From: Homalodisca vitripennis
Taxonomy: Eukaryota; Arthropoda; Insecta; Hemiptera; Cicadellidae
Direction: 5' to 3'
NCBI RefSeq assembly: GCF_021130785.1
Contig: NW_025778044.1
Location: 1 to 64,000 of the forward strand
DNA: 64,000 bases
A model generated the notes under the pieces. The model made no database searches and was not told where the DNA came from. It saw only the letters and a list, made by a program, of their open reading frames with translations. This document shows, piece by piece, positions 27,285-39,300 of the stretch (the first letter of the stretch is position 1; each line of letters opens with the position of its first letter). The position numbers were made by a program, and so were the translations under genes.

Positions 27285-28446
27285 GTAATGAAGTCTTAAA
27301 ATTGTGTTTGGAATGTAGTTGATCTTATAAATTTACGATCAGTTGTTGAGAATTTAGTTACCGTTGGTAAAAGACAATTTAGCGTTAAATAATAAAATTG
27401 ACGAGATAACTGAGAGTAATTTGAGGTTAGGTCAATTGTTTTCGTCGTCGTTGACGTTGACAAGTTAAGTTCTGCCAACGCTTCAAACAGGAATTAATTG
27501 CCCAAAGACATCCAAAACGAGCACCAGGAAAGTGGAATTGTCAATCGATATCCCTAATTCGAGCTCGAACATCGATAATCGTTTACCGGAAATCGAATGT
27601 TCACATTCGGCGTCTTTTGTTTGGAATCATGACAGCAAAAAATAACCAAGAACGTGAAACTCACCAGAAACGGCCACAAAACGAAGATTTCCGAGCCCTC
27701 AAGACTCCGTTGGCATTAGTGTAAACCAAACCGTCGAAAACAGTTGTAAATAAAAGAAATCAAGTTCCAAATGGACATAACCTAAATAAGCCAAACCTAG
27801 GTCAACGAACCGGTCTACCCAAGGCAGAACTCTGTTGACGCAGGTGGTAACAAATCAAATTGTTCCAAGGTTGTTTTGGGGTGCCTCAAGGGTGTGTGCT
27901 GAGACCTCGCCTTTTTTATGGTTGTTATTAATAACTTGGAAACTAATATCATTGCCTAATGTTTGCAGATGACACTACTTTTTTAAGTGTACATTCAGAT
28001 GAAAGTCTCTTAAAATTATAATTTTACGACACTCTTAAAAGAGCCTGCTCCTGGTTTATTGCAAACAGCCTTCTTTTGAATAACGATTAAACCCAGAACC
28101 TACATTGTAGTCTTAAAAACACTAATCATAGATTAATCTTAGTAATGTAAAATTCCTTGGTGTAGTATTTGATAATTCATTGTCTTGAGTATCATATGTA
28201 GAATCTGTTTGTATTAGATTGTCTAGAGTTATATTTTTGTTAAGACCACTTATGAGCATTGTTCCAAAGAATTTTGTAAGAACAGCTTACTTTGGCTTCT
28301 TTCAGTCTGTGATAAACTATGGTCTAATTCTATTGGGAAATAGCTGTCATGTTAATAGAATATTAGTGTTACAGAAAAAACCTTTAAGAATAAGGCAACT
28401 TTCGAAGAATATTGTAAACCATTATTTATTAAATGTAAGATTTTGA
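27285..28446 (+). pseudogene. Decayed LINE: ORF1-like and RT fragments
   Basis: Plus-strand fragments in shifting frames: an ORF1-like helical stretch (NNKIDEITESNLRLGQLF, about 27385-27440), low-complexity polar sequence (NSSSNIDNRLPEIECSHSAS), then RT pieces VPQGCVL with RPRLFY (about 27877-27925), FADDT (about 27963-27980), and the C-terminal YFGFFQSVINYGLILLGNS with RILVLQKKPLRI (28285-28400). The catalytic first Asp and the endonuclease are missing; stops and frameshifts are frequent. The C-terminal wording resembles the LINE at 53.4-55.5 kb. Confidence 0.65.
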
Positions 28447-30183
28447 CTGTGATAAACTTGTATATTTATGTATGTTTATTGTATATGAACAAGAATTTTA
28501 ATTTAGGCTTAGTTGTACCTAGATCTGATGTACATAATTACTATACCAGAAATCAACTCGGGTAAGATGTGCCATACAGTAAGGTAAGTAAATGTAAAAA
28601 AAAAAAAATTATGGTTGCCTGTAAAGTCGGTTTTACGGGCGAAGATTTTACGTGACAACGTCTTTTTCTCGGTAGAATATTTATTGATATGAATATTATT
28701 AAATTGCACAATAGGAACAAGGAATTGAATGAAAATAAGAATTGCACAAATTTTAACTATAGAAATATATTTTGTTTGCTAAAACATTGTACATAATTTG
28801 AAATTAATTAAAATTTGTTATTGTAAATGGTAAAGTTGAATAAAACATTTACTAAAATTGGAATTTGAAATTCTTGCTAAACACAGTTAAATTCTAACTC
28901 CGCGCGTGGTGATTGGTCGGTTTAGTTCGTTTGTTTGGTCGCACTGTTATGACAGGTTAGAGGTTATAATTTGTTATTTTAAATGTTTGACTAGCAATAC
29001 GCGCTGTTTCTTCTCAATCGACTGAATTACGATTGATTGCAGAGTGATTTAAACTAATAATTTACTTAACACTATCAACATTTGTCAATAGTATTACATA
29101 ACCTATAAACTCAGTTTCTCAACTTTTGTGTCAATCTAACAATTAATCAATCAATCATAGTTTACGATAATTAAATATCAGTGTACAATTATTTACCTTT
29201 ATTGTTGTAGTTGTTGTAAATGACGAATCTAAGCACTCCACATTTTCACGAATAAACATAGTTATCTGCTTTATCCCGTGCGGCGGACCCACAGTTATCT
29301 GCTTTATCCCGTGCGGATCCCGTGCAGCGGACCCACTGGACGGGCATCGTAACGTTACCGGGCGTTACACTTTTTCATGAGTGACTCCGAGCCGCAACCT
29401 AATTTAAGACGTTGTCACGTCAAAAGCTTTATAGTGTAAGTTTGAAAATATTTGACAAGTTGCACAATGAAAGTAAACTTTTAGATATTAAACTATTTAA
29501 GTTAAAATGTTACAATTAGTTAAGCTTAAATCCTTTTTATGATTTAAATGAATGTTTTAGCCTTAGATCTGTACATTTGTAAATGTTATGCTTGTTAACT
29601 TTGTGAATGTTAAAATCTTTACAACTTTTGTAAATGTTTCAATTTTTAATCAAACTACTGTAAGTACTGTTTTTTTATCTCATCGATCTATATGTTGATG
29701 ACCATTGACGTTTTCTATTGCATGTATGTGTTTTTCTTACAGACAAAGGTTTATAATTATGATTATGAATGATGTCTTTGTTGAGTCGCTGGCAGTACCC
29801 AAAAGTTGTATGTCGTAAGAAAGTTATGTTACCAAACACTTTAATTCCCATATCCCAGAAAAATATACATACAGCATATAGTACTGAATACTATTTCAAT
29901 GCCACTCTTCAATCTATATAAGACGTGCTGAAGATCATTTATTTCTCTTTGAGAATAATTCTCACGTGTATACTCACCATGGTCTTTTTTTTCTGTTCCT
30001 TTTTTCCTTAATTGTAAGTGATAATGGCGTCAAAATCTGTGTAGTCTTCGTGTGGTGGGATTATTGAGTTTTCTAATTTGGTTAGAGAGTGTTTGAATAG
30101 TGTTAATGGTTTTATCGCTTAGTGTGGCCAGGAAATTTATATAACTAGATCAGTCTGTTGTTATATAATTCAATTTGTCTAAA
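28447..30183. other. Intergenic and Tomm20 upstream region
   Basis: No gene recognised. 29262-29345 contains a short direct duplication (ACAGTTATCTGCTTTATCCC twice-like, followed by GTGCGG) in a locally GC-rich patch. The bases before 30184 probably include the Tomm20 promoter and 5' UTR, but no element can be named with confidence. Confidence 0.4.
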
Positions 30184-30307
30184 ATGACAATGATGCAAAA
30201 AGTGGCAATTGGCCTTGGCGTAGGAGCGGTTTTCTTTTTGGGATACTGCATACATTTTGATCGAAAGAGACGATCAGACCCTAACTATAAGAAGAAGATT
30301 AGACAGA
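30184..30307 (+). CDS. Tomm20: Tomm20 exon 1 (membrane anchor)
   Basis: ATG ACA ATG ATG CAA to CAG A, donor GTAAGT. Encodes the transmembrane anchor and the basic FDRKRRSDPN motif. Ends with one base of an Arg codon completed by GG of exon 2. Confidence 0.95.
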
Positions 30308-33300
30308 GTAAGTACAAATTAATATATTATTTCAAAATGCTTACACTTTTATTTGATATAACACCATTCTATTTAAACGAAATAGGTAACTCAGTATTTG
30401 CCTCAAGTGATCTAGGTAAACTAGTACATCAATGTACTACCTTTACCCTAAATAAATTGTGTTGGTCCAGCAACATGTGTTTTAATCTAACTCATTATCA
30501 TTAGATAGTAGAATTATTCTTTACTCATTAGTGTTTTTTTGGAAGCTGATGATGTGCATAGCCTATTTTTTTTTGGAAGCTGTGTGCATATGCCTTGCTG
30601 AACCAGTCCATCTTTACTTACCTGGACAGTATGTAGGGAAGTTATCTAGGAAATTATAAGATTAAAGGTCGACCTGGCAAATCACGAATTTGACGTTATT
30701 AAAGTATTCTGCTCATCCTCCAGAACAAAAAATATATATGGTTTTAGGGGGTGCAAATGACAAATAACATGATTTTAGAGGGTATAGGCTATACATAAAT
30801 AGTTAAGTTCTTAATGTTTTAATGTTCTGTTTGTGTGCTGTGTCTGGATATTTGGAAATATTATCTGCGGCTGGGGCTGATAGCGTATCTGTTATCTGAG
30901 CGCTCTGGGGCAGAAGTCAGAGATAAGGTGTACTGTAGGTTGGATCGAGTGAGTGCGTGACAATCATGGATCAACCATCCACTAGTTCGACCAATCGTAG
31001 TGAACTAGTGTGTCGTAAATATTATCTGCGGCTGGGACTGATAGCGTATCTGTTATTTGAGTGCTCCGGAGCAAAAGTCAATGCTTCACTACATGTCGTA
31101 TGTCCACTGTAGTTTGGATCGAGTGAGTGCGTGACGATCATGGATCAACCATCCACTAGTTCGACCAATTGTAGTGAATTGGTGTGTCGTAGTATTTTGT
31201 CGGGCATGTTAAGAGTTTACGTTTCGACCGAAACGAGATTATTTAGTTTCTGTACATTCTGTGGAACACACTAATGGTAAGTGCTGATCAGCCCCTCTAG
31301 AATTTGATATTTTACTGATAGGTACTATCTCGAGGGATGTTTTTCTTTTGTTGAAATCAGTGCGAGGCAGCCGAAGCCTGCGCTGATGGCCGAAGGCACT
31401 CGTCTCAACTCGATAACAACTTAATTAATTTGTAGCTCGAAATTTAAGAAAAACATTTTTCATTTGGATCAAAATTCTGCTTATTTCAGTATTATTTTTC
31501 ATTTACGTTTGGAAAGATGGCGCCGCATCCGATGACGTCATCACGAGGTTGAATCATGGTCTCAAAAGGACACGTGATGCCCGATGTGGATGTAGGACAT
31601 GGAAATATTGCTCCGCGCTTGAACAGTTGTTCCATTCTTGATGTTCTAGAACTTCGTTATTCCTCATTTCCACCCCATCAAACCTTATATTGTTTTGTTC
31701 TGTAGGACGATTCCAATAAGTTAATAATGCGAAACTCGTATTTTGCCGCTCCGGCCGTTAATGTGACAATTACTGTAATCTAGTCTTACATAGCCTATTT
31801 TCAGTTGCTCTTTACTTCAGCTAGCCTATAGACTAATGATCACAAACCACTTCTGTCAATTTCTCAAAATAGTATGTTTTCAGTCCCAGGAAAAACATTT
31901 ACACAATCACGATCCATAATTGAACAATAACTGATAATATATTTGAAATTCTAGGTTGGCTCTCAAATATTTAATCTGTGGAACCCAGGGGGGTAATTGT
32001 TATGTCCAAAATATTATGTCTATGTCTAAGCGCGTTCTGTTGAAGAAAGGAACCTGCCCGGGCCGATTTTTTAAAATTACAATATTCAAAACATTTTACT
32101 ACTTTTACAAATTTTTCTGTCTCAACGAAACATCAGTCTCCTTGTTTAAAAACAATACGCGACCGCACGACAAACAGCTACACTCATTATTAAAAATTCC
32201 ATGTTCTATTAAGAAGGAAATAATCTCCTGTCGGTCAAAACGTAAGCTCTTAACGTACCCGACAAAACACTCAGACACACAATTCACTACGATTCGTCGA
32301 ACTAGTTGATGGTTGATCCATTATTGTCACGCACTCACTCGATCCAACCTACAGTACACGATATCTTGTAAAGTACTGACTCATGCCCCGGAACGCTCAG
32401 ATAACAGATACTCTATCAGTCCCGCCGCAGATAATGAAGTAAACAGATTATCCAGACACAGCACACAAACAGAGCATTAAAACATTAGAAACTTAACTAG
32501 TTATGAGTATACCCCCTAAAATCATGTTATTTGTCATGTGCACCCCCTAAAACTATATATATTTTTGTTTAGGAGGGTGAGCAGAATATGTTGATAACGT
32601 CAAATTCATGATTTGCCAGGTCGGCCTTTAACATTATAATTTCCCCCAGGGGAATTGGGATTCCTGGTTGGAGAAGATAACAAACTTAGGAGGGGATAAC
32701 CGGGATACTACCATTCAGGCGATAAAATACAAGGAATTTTAGAGGCCAGAGTAGGACTACCAACTGTATATGAGAATAATTAAAGATTTATTTGGTTTTT
32801 TCTCTACCTTCATTTTTCTCGGTCTTGTTTGTCTATAGGTGTTGTATTTGCACATAAGGCCATTAAATTGTCGTTTCTTGTTTAGTCATTGGTCAGATTT
32901 GCTGCATATTAGATTTCATAATAATTCTTTGTGTTTTTGTATTCCTTGGAGTTTCCTTGATTTTGTTACAAAAATGGAGTTAGACTTATTTTCTACAAGT
33001 ATATTAGTTTTACCTATGAACAAATTGTGTGTTGGTTGCTGATTCAGTGTTCCTCCATGTATGCTACTTTTCTAAAGTCAGATCACATTGGACTAACTGA
33101 GGTCTGACATGATCTGAGCTTGAATTTACGTACTATCTCAAGGATGTTTTTTTTTTTCTTGCCAGAAGTGTGGAATGGCGTCACTGAAGCCCGCACTGAT
33201 GGCCAGGTGCATTTCTGATTAGTACTATTCCAATGTACTCGTAATTTCAGTTATTATTTAGGCTTTCCTCCCTTTAATATTCTATTACACTTACCTAACC

Positions 33301-36300
33301 CTAACTCCCCGCCACCCTATACCTTTATTTTTTTTATTTTAAGTTGAAATTTTGACAAATAATGTGAAGTGGCTAAAATAAATATAGAACTATTCAACAT
33401 ACTTCATCAACGTTACCTACCTTAAATTATCCAAAAGAATTTATAATAAGTTTGAAATAGTGACGGCTAGGCCTGTAAGTTCAATCATTTTCAGAAACAA
33501 TTTTTGTATTTATGGAACACTAAATTTGTATGGTAAAAATGTTTCGCCTCCTATAGTGTGTACTAAATAGAGACTTTAACTAGTTCATAATACATATTGT
33601 ATTTTCAAAAGTAAAATTCTCAAAAATTTGATAAAAAATAACCAGATAAGTTAACAGTTAATTTTGGAAACATTTTTAATCTTCTAAAAGGCACTAGTGC
33701 AGATAGGCCAAGGGATGTATGTGTACTAGGGTGGAACAAAAAAATAAAGTTTTTTTATATCAATATAATTATAATAGTGATAAAAAGTTGCCTTTTGCTA
33801 TTATTTAATACAATTTAAAGTTTAAACATAATTGTAGGGTAAGAGGTGCCGCAAAGGGTTAGAAATTTTGATTTTTTAGTAACATTTTTTGAATTTCAAT
33901 ACATTTGTATCTGTAAACAATATTGTTGTATTTTTCCATTTATGCTTAAAAAGGCAGTTATAGGTGACTAAGATGCAGTAGAATCAGATAATGTGATTGG
34001 AATTTATGTACTTCAACCTGAATATTATATGATATAGAAGATGAGTTTTTAGCAGAATCAACTGACGATGAAAAGCCTTCCACCTCTTCTCGGGCCCTAA
34101 CAAAAAATATGGTACAACTATCCGACAGTAGCTTCTATCTGTGACAGAACTGGGGTTTCAGACAGGGTTGCAGCAGCTATAGCAAGTGCGGTTCTTAAAG
34201 ATGTGGGAATGGTTTCTGAGGAGAAATGTTTCTGTCAATAACGTTTCAAAAGGAACGTTATTGACAGGATGAAAATTCAAGGAGCTAGAGCCAGTAATCG
34301 AAAAAGGCAGTGGCAACCAGAGTCAACAATAAAGTTGGAGAGAAAAAAGGGTTGTTTTTTGATGGCAGAAAGAATAAGACAATTGTTAAAGAGAAAAAGG
34401 GGAACAAATTTACAGAAAACTGTCGTTGATGAACACATTTCGTTAGTTGAAGAACCTGGTTCTTTATTTCTGGCGCGCGTTGCTCCTGCCTCCGGTGCAG
34501 GTGAAGGTATCAAATAAAGAATTAATGAGTATTATTATAGTAACTTTGATTTGAACTTCAACAGTGTAACTGCAATTGGATTTGACGGCACTGCTACAAA
34601 CACTGGAGCAATGGTGGAATGGTGTTATCGCTCTATTAGAAAAGAACATTCCTTAAGTCTTTGTAGTGGCTAATACGTTTGTTTCATTGCAACGAGTTGC
34701 CATTGCGTCACCTGTTTTGTGCATTAGATGGAAAAAAAGGACCTAATGAGTTTAGAGGAGTATTAGACAAACTTCTTGAAAAATGTCATGAGCTTCCAGT
34801 AGTTACGTACTCACCACCAATAGAGGACAACCTTCCGGACCTAAAAGTGAAACAAGATCTAAATACCAATCAAAGTTATGTACTTGAAATGTGTAAATCA
34901 ATCTCAAGTGGAATCTGCCTGCCTGATCTGGCTAAGAAGAAACCAAGAAAGTTAGTACATTCACGATGGCTGACGTTGGCTAGTCGCATTGTCCGGTTAC
35001 ATTTTGGAACAGAGAACCCTTCAGAAAACCTGAAAACTTTATCAGATTACGTAGTTAAGGTGTACGCTTCCATCTGGTTTCACATTAATCTGAAGCCCTG
35101 TTGTGAAAATGGAACCACACTTATGGGGACTGATTTCGTTTTCACGTTACCTTTCCGACGAGCACCTCAAAATAATCGACCCTGTTATTCAAAGAAACGG
35201 CTACTACGCTCACCCTGAAAACATATCGCTCTGCATGTTAAGTGATAAGAGAAAACACATTAGGCCTCTGACGACTTTTAAAGGCAAGGTCAGAACAGAA
35301 GAATGAGGTACGGGAGTTTGTGATATCTAAACCAAATTTCAAAGCTGAATATTACATCGACATTGTCAGCTGAGCTGACGTAACAATCACAGAACCACCA
35401 AAAACAAAGCACGTGACCAATGAGGACTTAGCCAAGTGCATAATTGAATCAAGAAAAGATGGCCTGATGCATTCTATTGATTTTTCATGTTTTAACTGTC
35501 ATACACAAACAGTGGCAAGAATAATCAAGCTTGTTTGAGAATAATCACTCTGTGTTTGCAGTTTCGAAGAAATAAATAGATTTATCAAAGTCAGAATTGC
35601 TTCACACAAGATGATGCCAAAATTTGAAACAAAGAGACACTTTACCAAAATGTATAATTGAAAACATTGAATATGGATTTAGCTTCGATACAATGTTTCA
35701 TTTGTCTATTATTTGTATTTTATGAATATAAGTGTGTTTAATGAATAGAATGTGACTTTATTGCATAGGTTAATACCTTTTCTACTCTTTCATTTGGATC
35801 AATACTATCTCTGTACTATAAAAACAAAAGGAGAAATTCTTTAATAAATGTTAGGCAAGATAAATCACCACAATATTATATCTACCAATATCTTACTACA
35901 GCAAGGAAATTTATTTAAAAATCTTTATTTTTTCAAGTTTTAATACCCTCTAAGTGGGCCTATAAAATGATGATGGCAGCAAATTAAATTTGTTTTCATG
36001 ATTTTAGGCTTAGTTTTAATTAAATTGAAATAATAAAAATAGATACAATCCCAACAAAATAATCAATAAAATTCTAGAAAATGTGAAAATTTATGACTAA
36101 AAACTATTTTCAATGCTTTTGTGGCACCTCAAGATATGTTTCTAGAAAAATAAAACTTTGTAGAATTACTTCTCACATAAAAAGACAAATTTTTTCACTA
36201 TTAGAATGTGTAAATCAGAAAACTATTTTTTGCCCTATACCAACGTTCCATCCTAATGTGTACAGGCTGGCTGGCTGACTGATGGGTGGGCGGGAAAGAG

Positions 36301-39300
36301 GATCGTCTTTTCCAAGAACATTGGGCTTTTGCTCAAGAGTCTTTTCTTTGGTATTCTCGTCATCTAAGAGGCAAGAACTGAAATATTTACTGGTTTATCA
36401 GTTATGGTTGAATGCAAATAAAAGGTGTTTCGATAGTTCAGTTCTTTTAAATCAGTAGCAGAATAACAGTGTATATATGAGGTCAATGTTTAGTGGATGG
36501 TTAGTAGGGCTTCGGCTGTGCGCTCAGATCCCTTGGCTCTCCTCTGTAGTTGAGTGGGCTAACAGTAATGCTTCTGGCCATCAGCACAGACTTCAGCAGC
36601 ACCCCTGGTGCCCAAGCGTGCTACTGTGGTCCTTGCTGATAGCAAACGAAAACCATCCCTCGAGATAATAGCAGTAGCCTAAAATATAAATCCAAAAGGT
36701 TGATTAATAATATTCACTAAATATTACAAATTAACCTAACCATATTAAACCCAATTAAAATAATTAAACAACAGTGTATCCTCAGCTGTTGTGGGAAATA
36801 CAGCTTACTATAACACAAACACAACACAACTTGAATACAAAATTACTATTGGTGACGACAAAACACAAAGAACGTCTTTATTTGAAGTGTAAAATGCAGC
36901 AAAATCTAACCAATCGAAAAACTGAAAGAAATAATGTAATAATGAGATTTGCAAGGACGATTCGTATTGGCAAATAAGCCCGGGAGCATGGAAGGAAAAA
37001 TGATAGTTAAACTTCACCAGGTAATAACTGTTGCAAAATTTGCGAAAAAGGGAGAAACTTAAATTATCCTGTTCTGCAATTGGTAGCCGTACTCTAATCT
37101 CTAACATTCGTTGTACTTAAACATTGGTATCCAGATTATTCCCTCCTCCAATAACTACCCCTCCCTAGCTTGTTATTCCTTCCACCCATAAACCCTGAAT
37201 TAGGTATAACGATTTTTATATTACAATTTAAACTATAGACCTGTGAATGTCACTAAACTATTGTAAAATAAACAAATCACAAATAAACCATTGTAGTTCG
37301 TTCACATTATAGTTTATATACGTACAAGTTTAGAATTCACAAATAACAGTTTAGATTATACAATGAGTACTGCCAGTGCATTAATATGGCGGCTATAGTT
37401 CTCTCAAAATTATAAAAATTTATCATAAAATAAACATTTATAATTTACACCTATTGATGGAAAATTTCATAAGGAAAAGTTTAATGTTGTTTGATACTCT
37501 ATACAACTCTAATAATATTACGAGAAACAACAAAATACTACCAACTAGTGAAACTAGTCGTCTAACATTAGAGAAATGTTGCAAACAATGGTTGTGTCAA
37601 AGGTCTTTCTTCGCAACATATATCAATGAAACAGATGTCTGAAGCAAATAATCTTGTTGAGAAAAAAATTCTGAACACAGTGATGTAGCCAAACTCATTC
37701 CTAAACAAAGTTTCCCCACGGCAAAAGAATATGAAAAAAGTCAGGCTTTTTTTTGTGTTCTCTCAAAGTGCGCGACCAGACAAGGCAAACCAACATTTGT
37801 ATTGAAAATTAATAAATTTGGTGCATACTTAAATGCATTATTATTCAATAAACTTATCAAATTAATCTGTGAAACATCTCGATTAATTTGGTATAATATT
37901 TGTCGTACTTAAGGTTTATTTTCAACAGCAAAAGTTTGATTAAATAAATGACTGCAAAATAAACTAGTGACTAGTTTTCAACATTGGAGAAACATTTTTC
38001 TAGTCACTAGTCTTCTAACAGATGGAAGGTTAAACATATATGGAAATTAATTGAAATTTTACTTTTATTTCTTGGTAAATAATAAGTTTACATGTAATTG
38101 TATTATCTGGTAATTTATTAATTAATTTTTTCAAATTGTAGCCTTCAGAATTACACAATTCACAGAATACATAGAGGTGTGATTACTCTCTACAATGGTA
38201 ATCAGGTTACCATTGAAATTTATATCGTAATACACTATAATTTTAAAACTAGGTAGGTGTGTGATGTGTTTCTTATGATAGGTTATATGAAGCAGTCTTT
38301 ACAAAAATGTTTGTTTTTTTTAGGGAGAAAGGCCAACAATGAAGCGGCTTCTAGTGCTAGATCTGGGAAGACAAACATGCCAGATTTGAAAGATCATGAA
38401 GCTGTACAAATGTTCTTCCTTCAAGAGGTAAGGGGTTTTTCTTTTTCCAGATATGTCACTCAATGATTTTATTCTTTAAAAAGTAGCAATTTATGTAGGC
38501 CTATATACTTCCGATACATCACTATGTACAAATCAAATCCACTAAATTCGTATATTTTTATATTTCAATCCAACAGAATATTTTATTCTAGTTTTAGAAA
38601 TGAAAATGAGGTACTTTGGTACTATACGGAGGCCACTATTTTGTAACAGTTTTTATACCAGGAACCTAAAAAACTACACTAATAGAAAGAACAGACGTTA
38701 TACGACTTAATGTGAAAATTAAATTGGTTCTTGTTTTCTGCCTCCCGAAAGGATGCTTTTTGTGTGAGAAGGGGGTCACTCTGTCCCCCCCCCCCCGTTA
38801 CCTAGGCAACACAGAGGCAAGTAACATTGCACCACAGCTTACAGTCACTAAATATAGATTTTTATTATCGTCAATGCCAACAGCGCATTTTAGTGGTTAA
38901 TCGTTTCTAAGACAAACGTCTTTCTTTCTTTTTTTTTTTTTTTTGTAGAAAAAGTTGAATAGTTACGAAATTTTCAGTTTTATAAATTAATAATAGCAAC
39001 ATCTCGGAATCACAATTGGTAAAAATAAACTTGTACACATCTCACATTGGCATTGTTTGCAAAAATTAAGTATTGAATTTAGGTTGTCAGAAGAATCGAG
39101 ATCATTAGTGACTTAAGCACTGCCAAAATAGCTTATTACTCTTTTTTTAGAGGTATGCCTAAGATACATGTAGGTACTCAACAGGAGAAAATTGTAAGGA
39201 TCATTGAAGGGCTAAACTAGAAAGTCTTAAGAGAGAATTTAAATCATTTGTTTTGACAGTTGGGTTCTTTCATATTTGAAGTTATTTTTGGCTGAGCGTA

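Larger units (their letters stand above)
30308..38323 (+). other. Tomm20 intron 1 (8 kb) with two DNA transposons
   Basis: Holds the TTAA-flanked fold-back element (30666-32627) and the 8-bp-duplication transposon (33727-36255). The stretch 36264-38323 is AT-rich with one diverged repeat at 36480-36665 and no gene recognised. Confidence 0.8.

Noticed and set aside
36477..36668. 63-residue frame in Tomm20 intron 1
   Set aside because: Belongs to a diverged non-coding repeat also seen near 31.3 and 33.1 kb.
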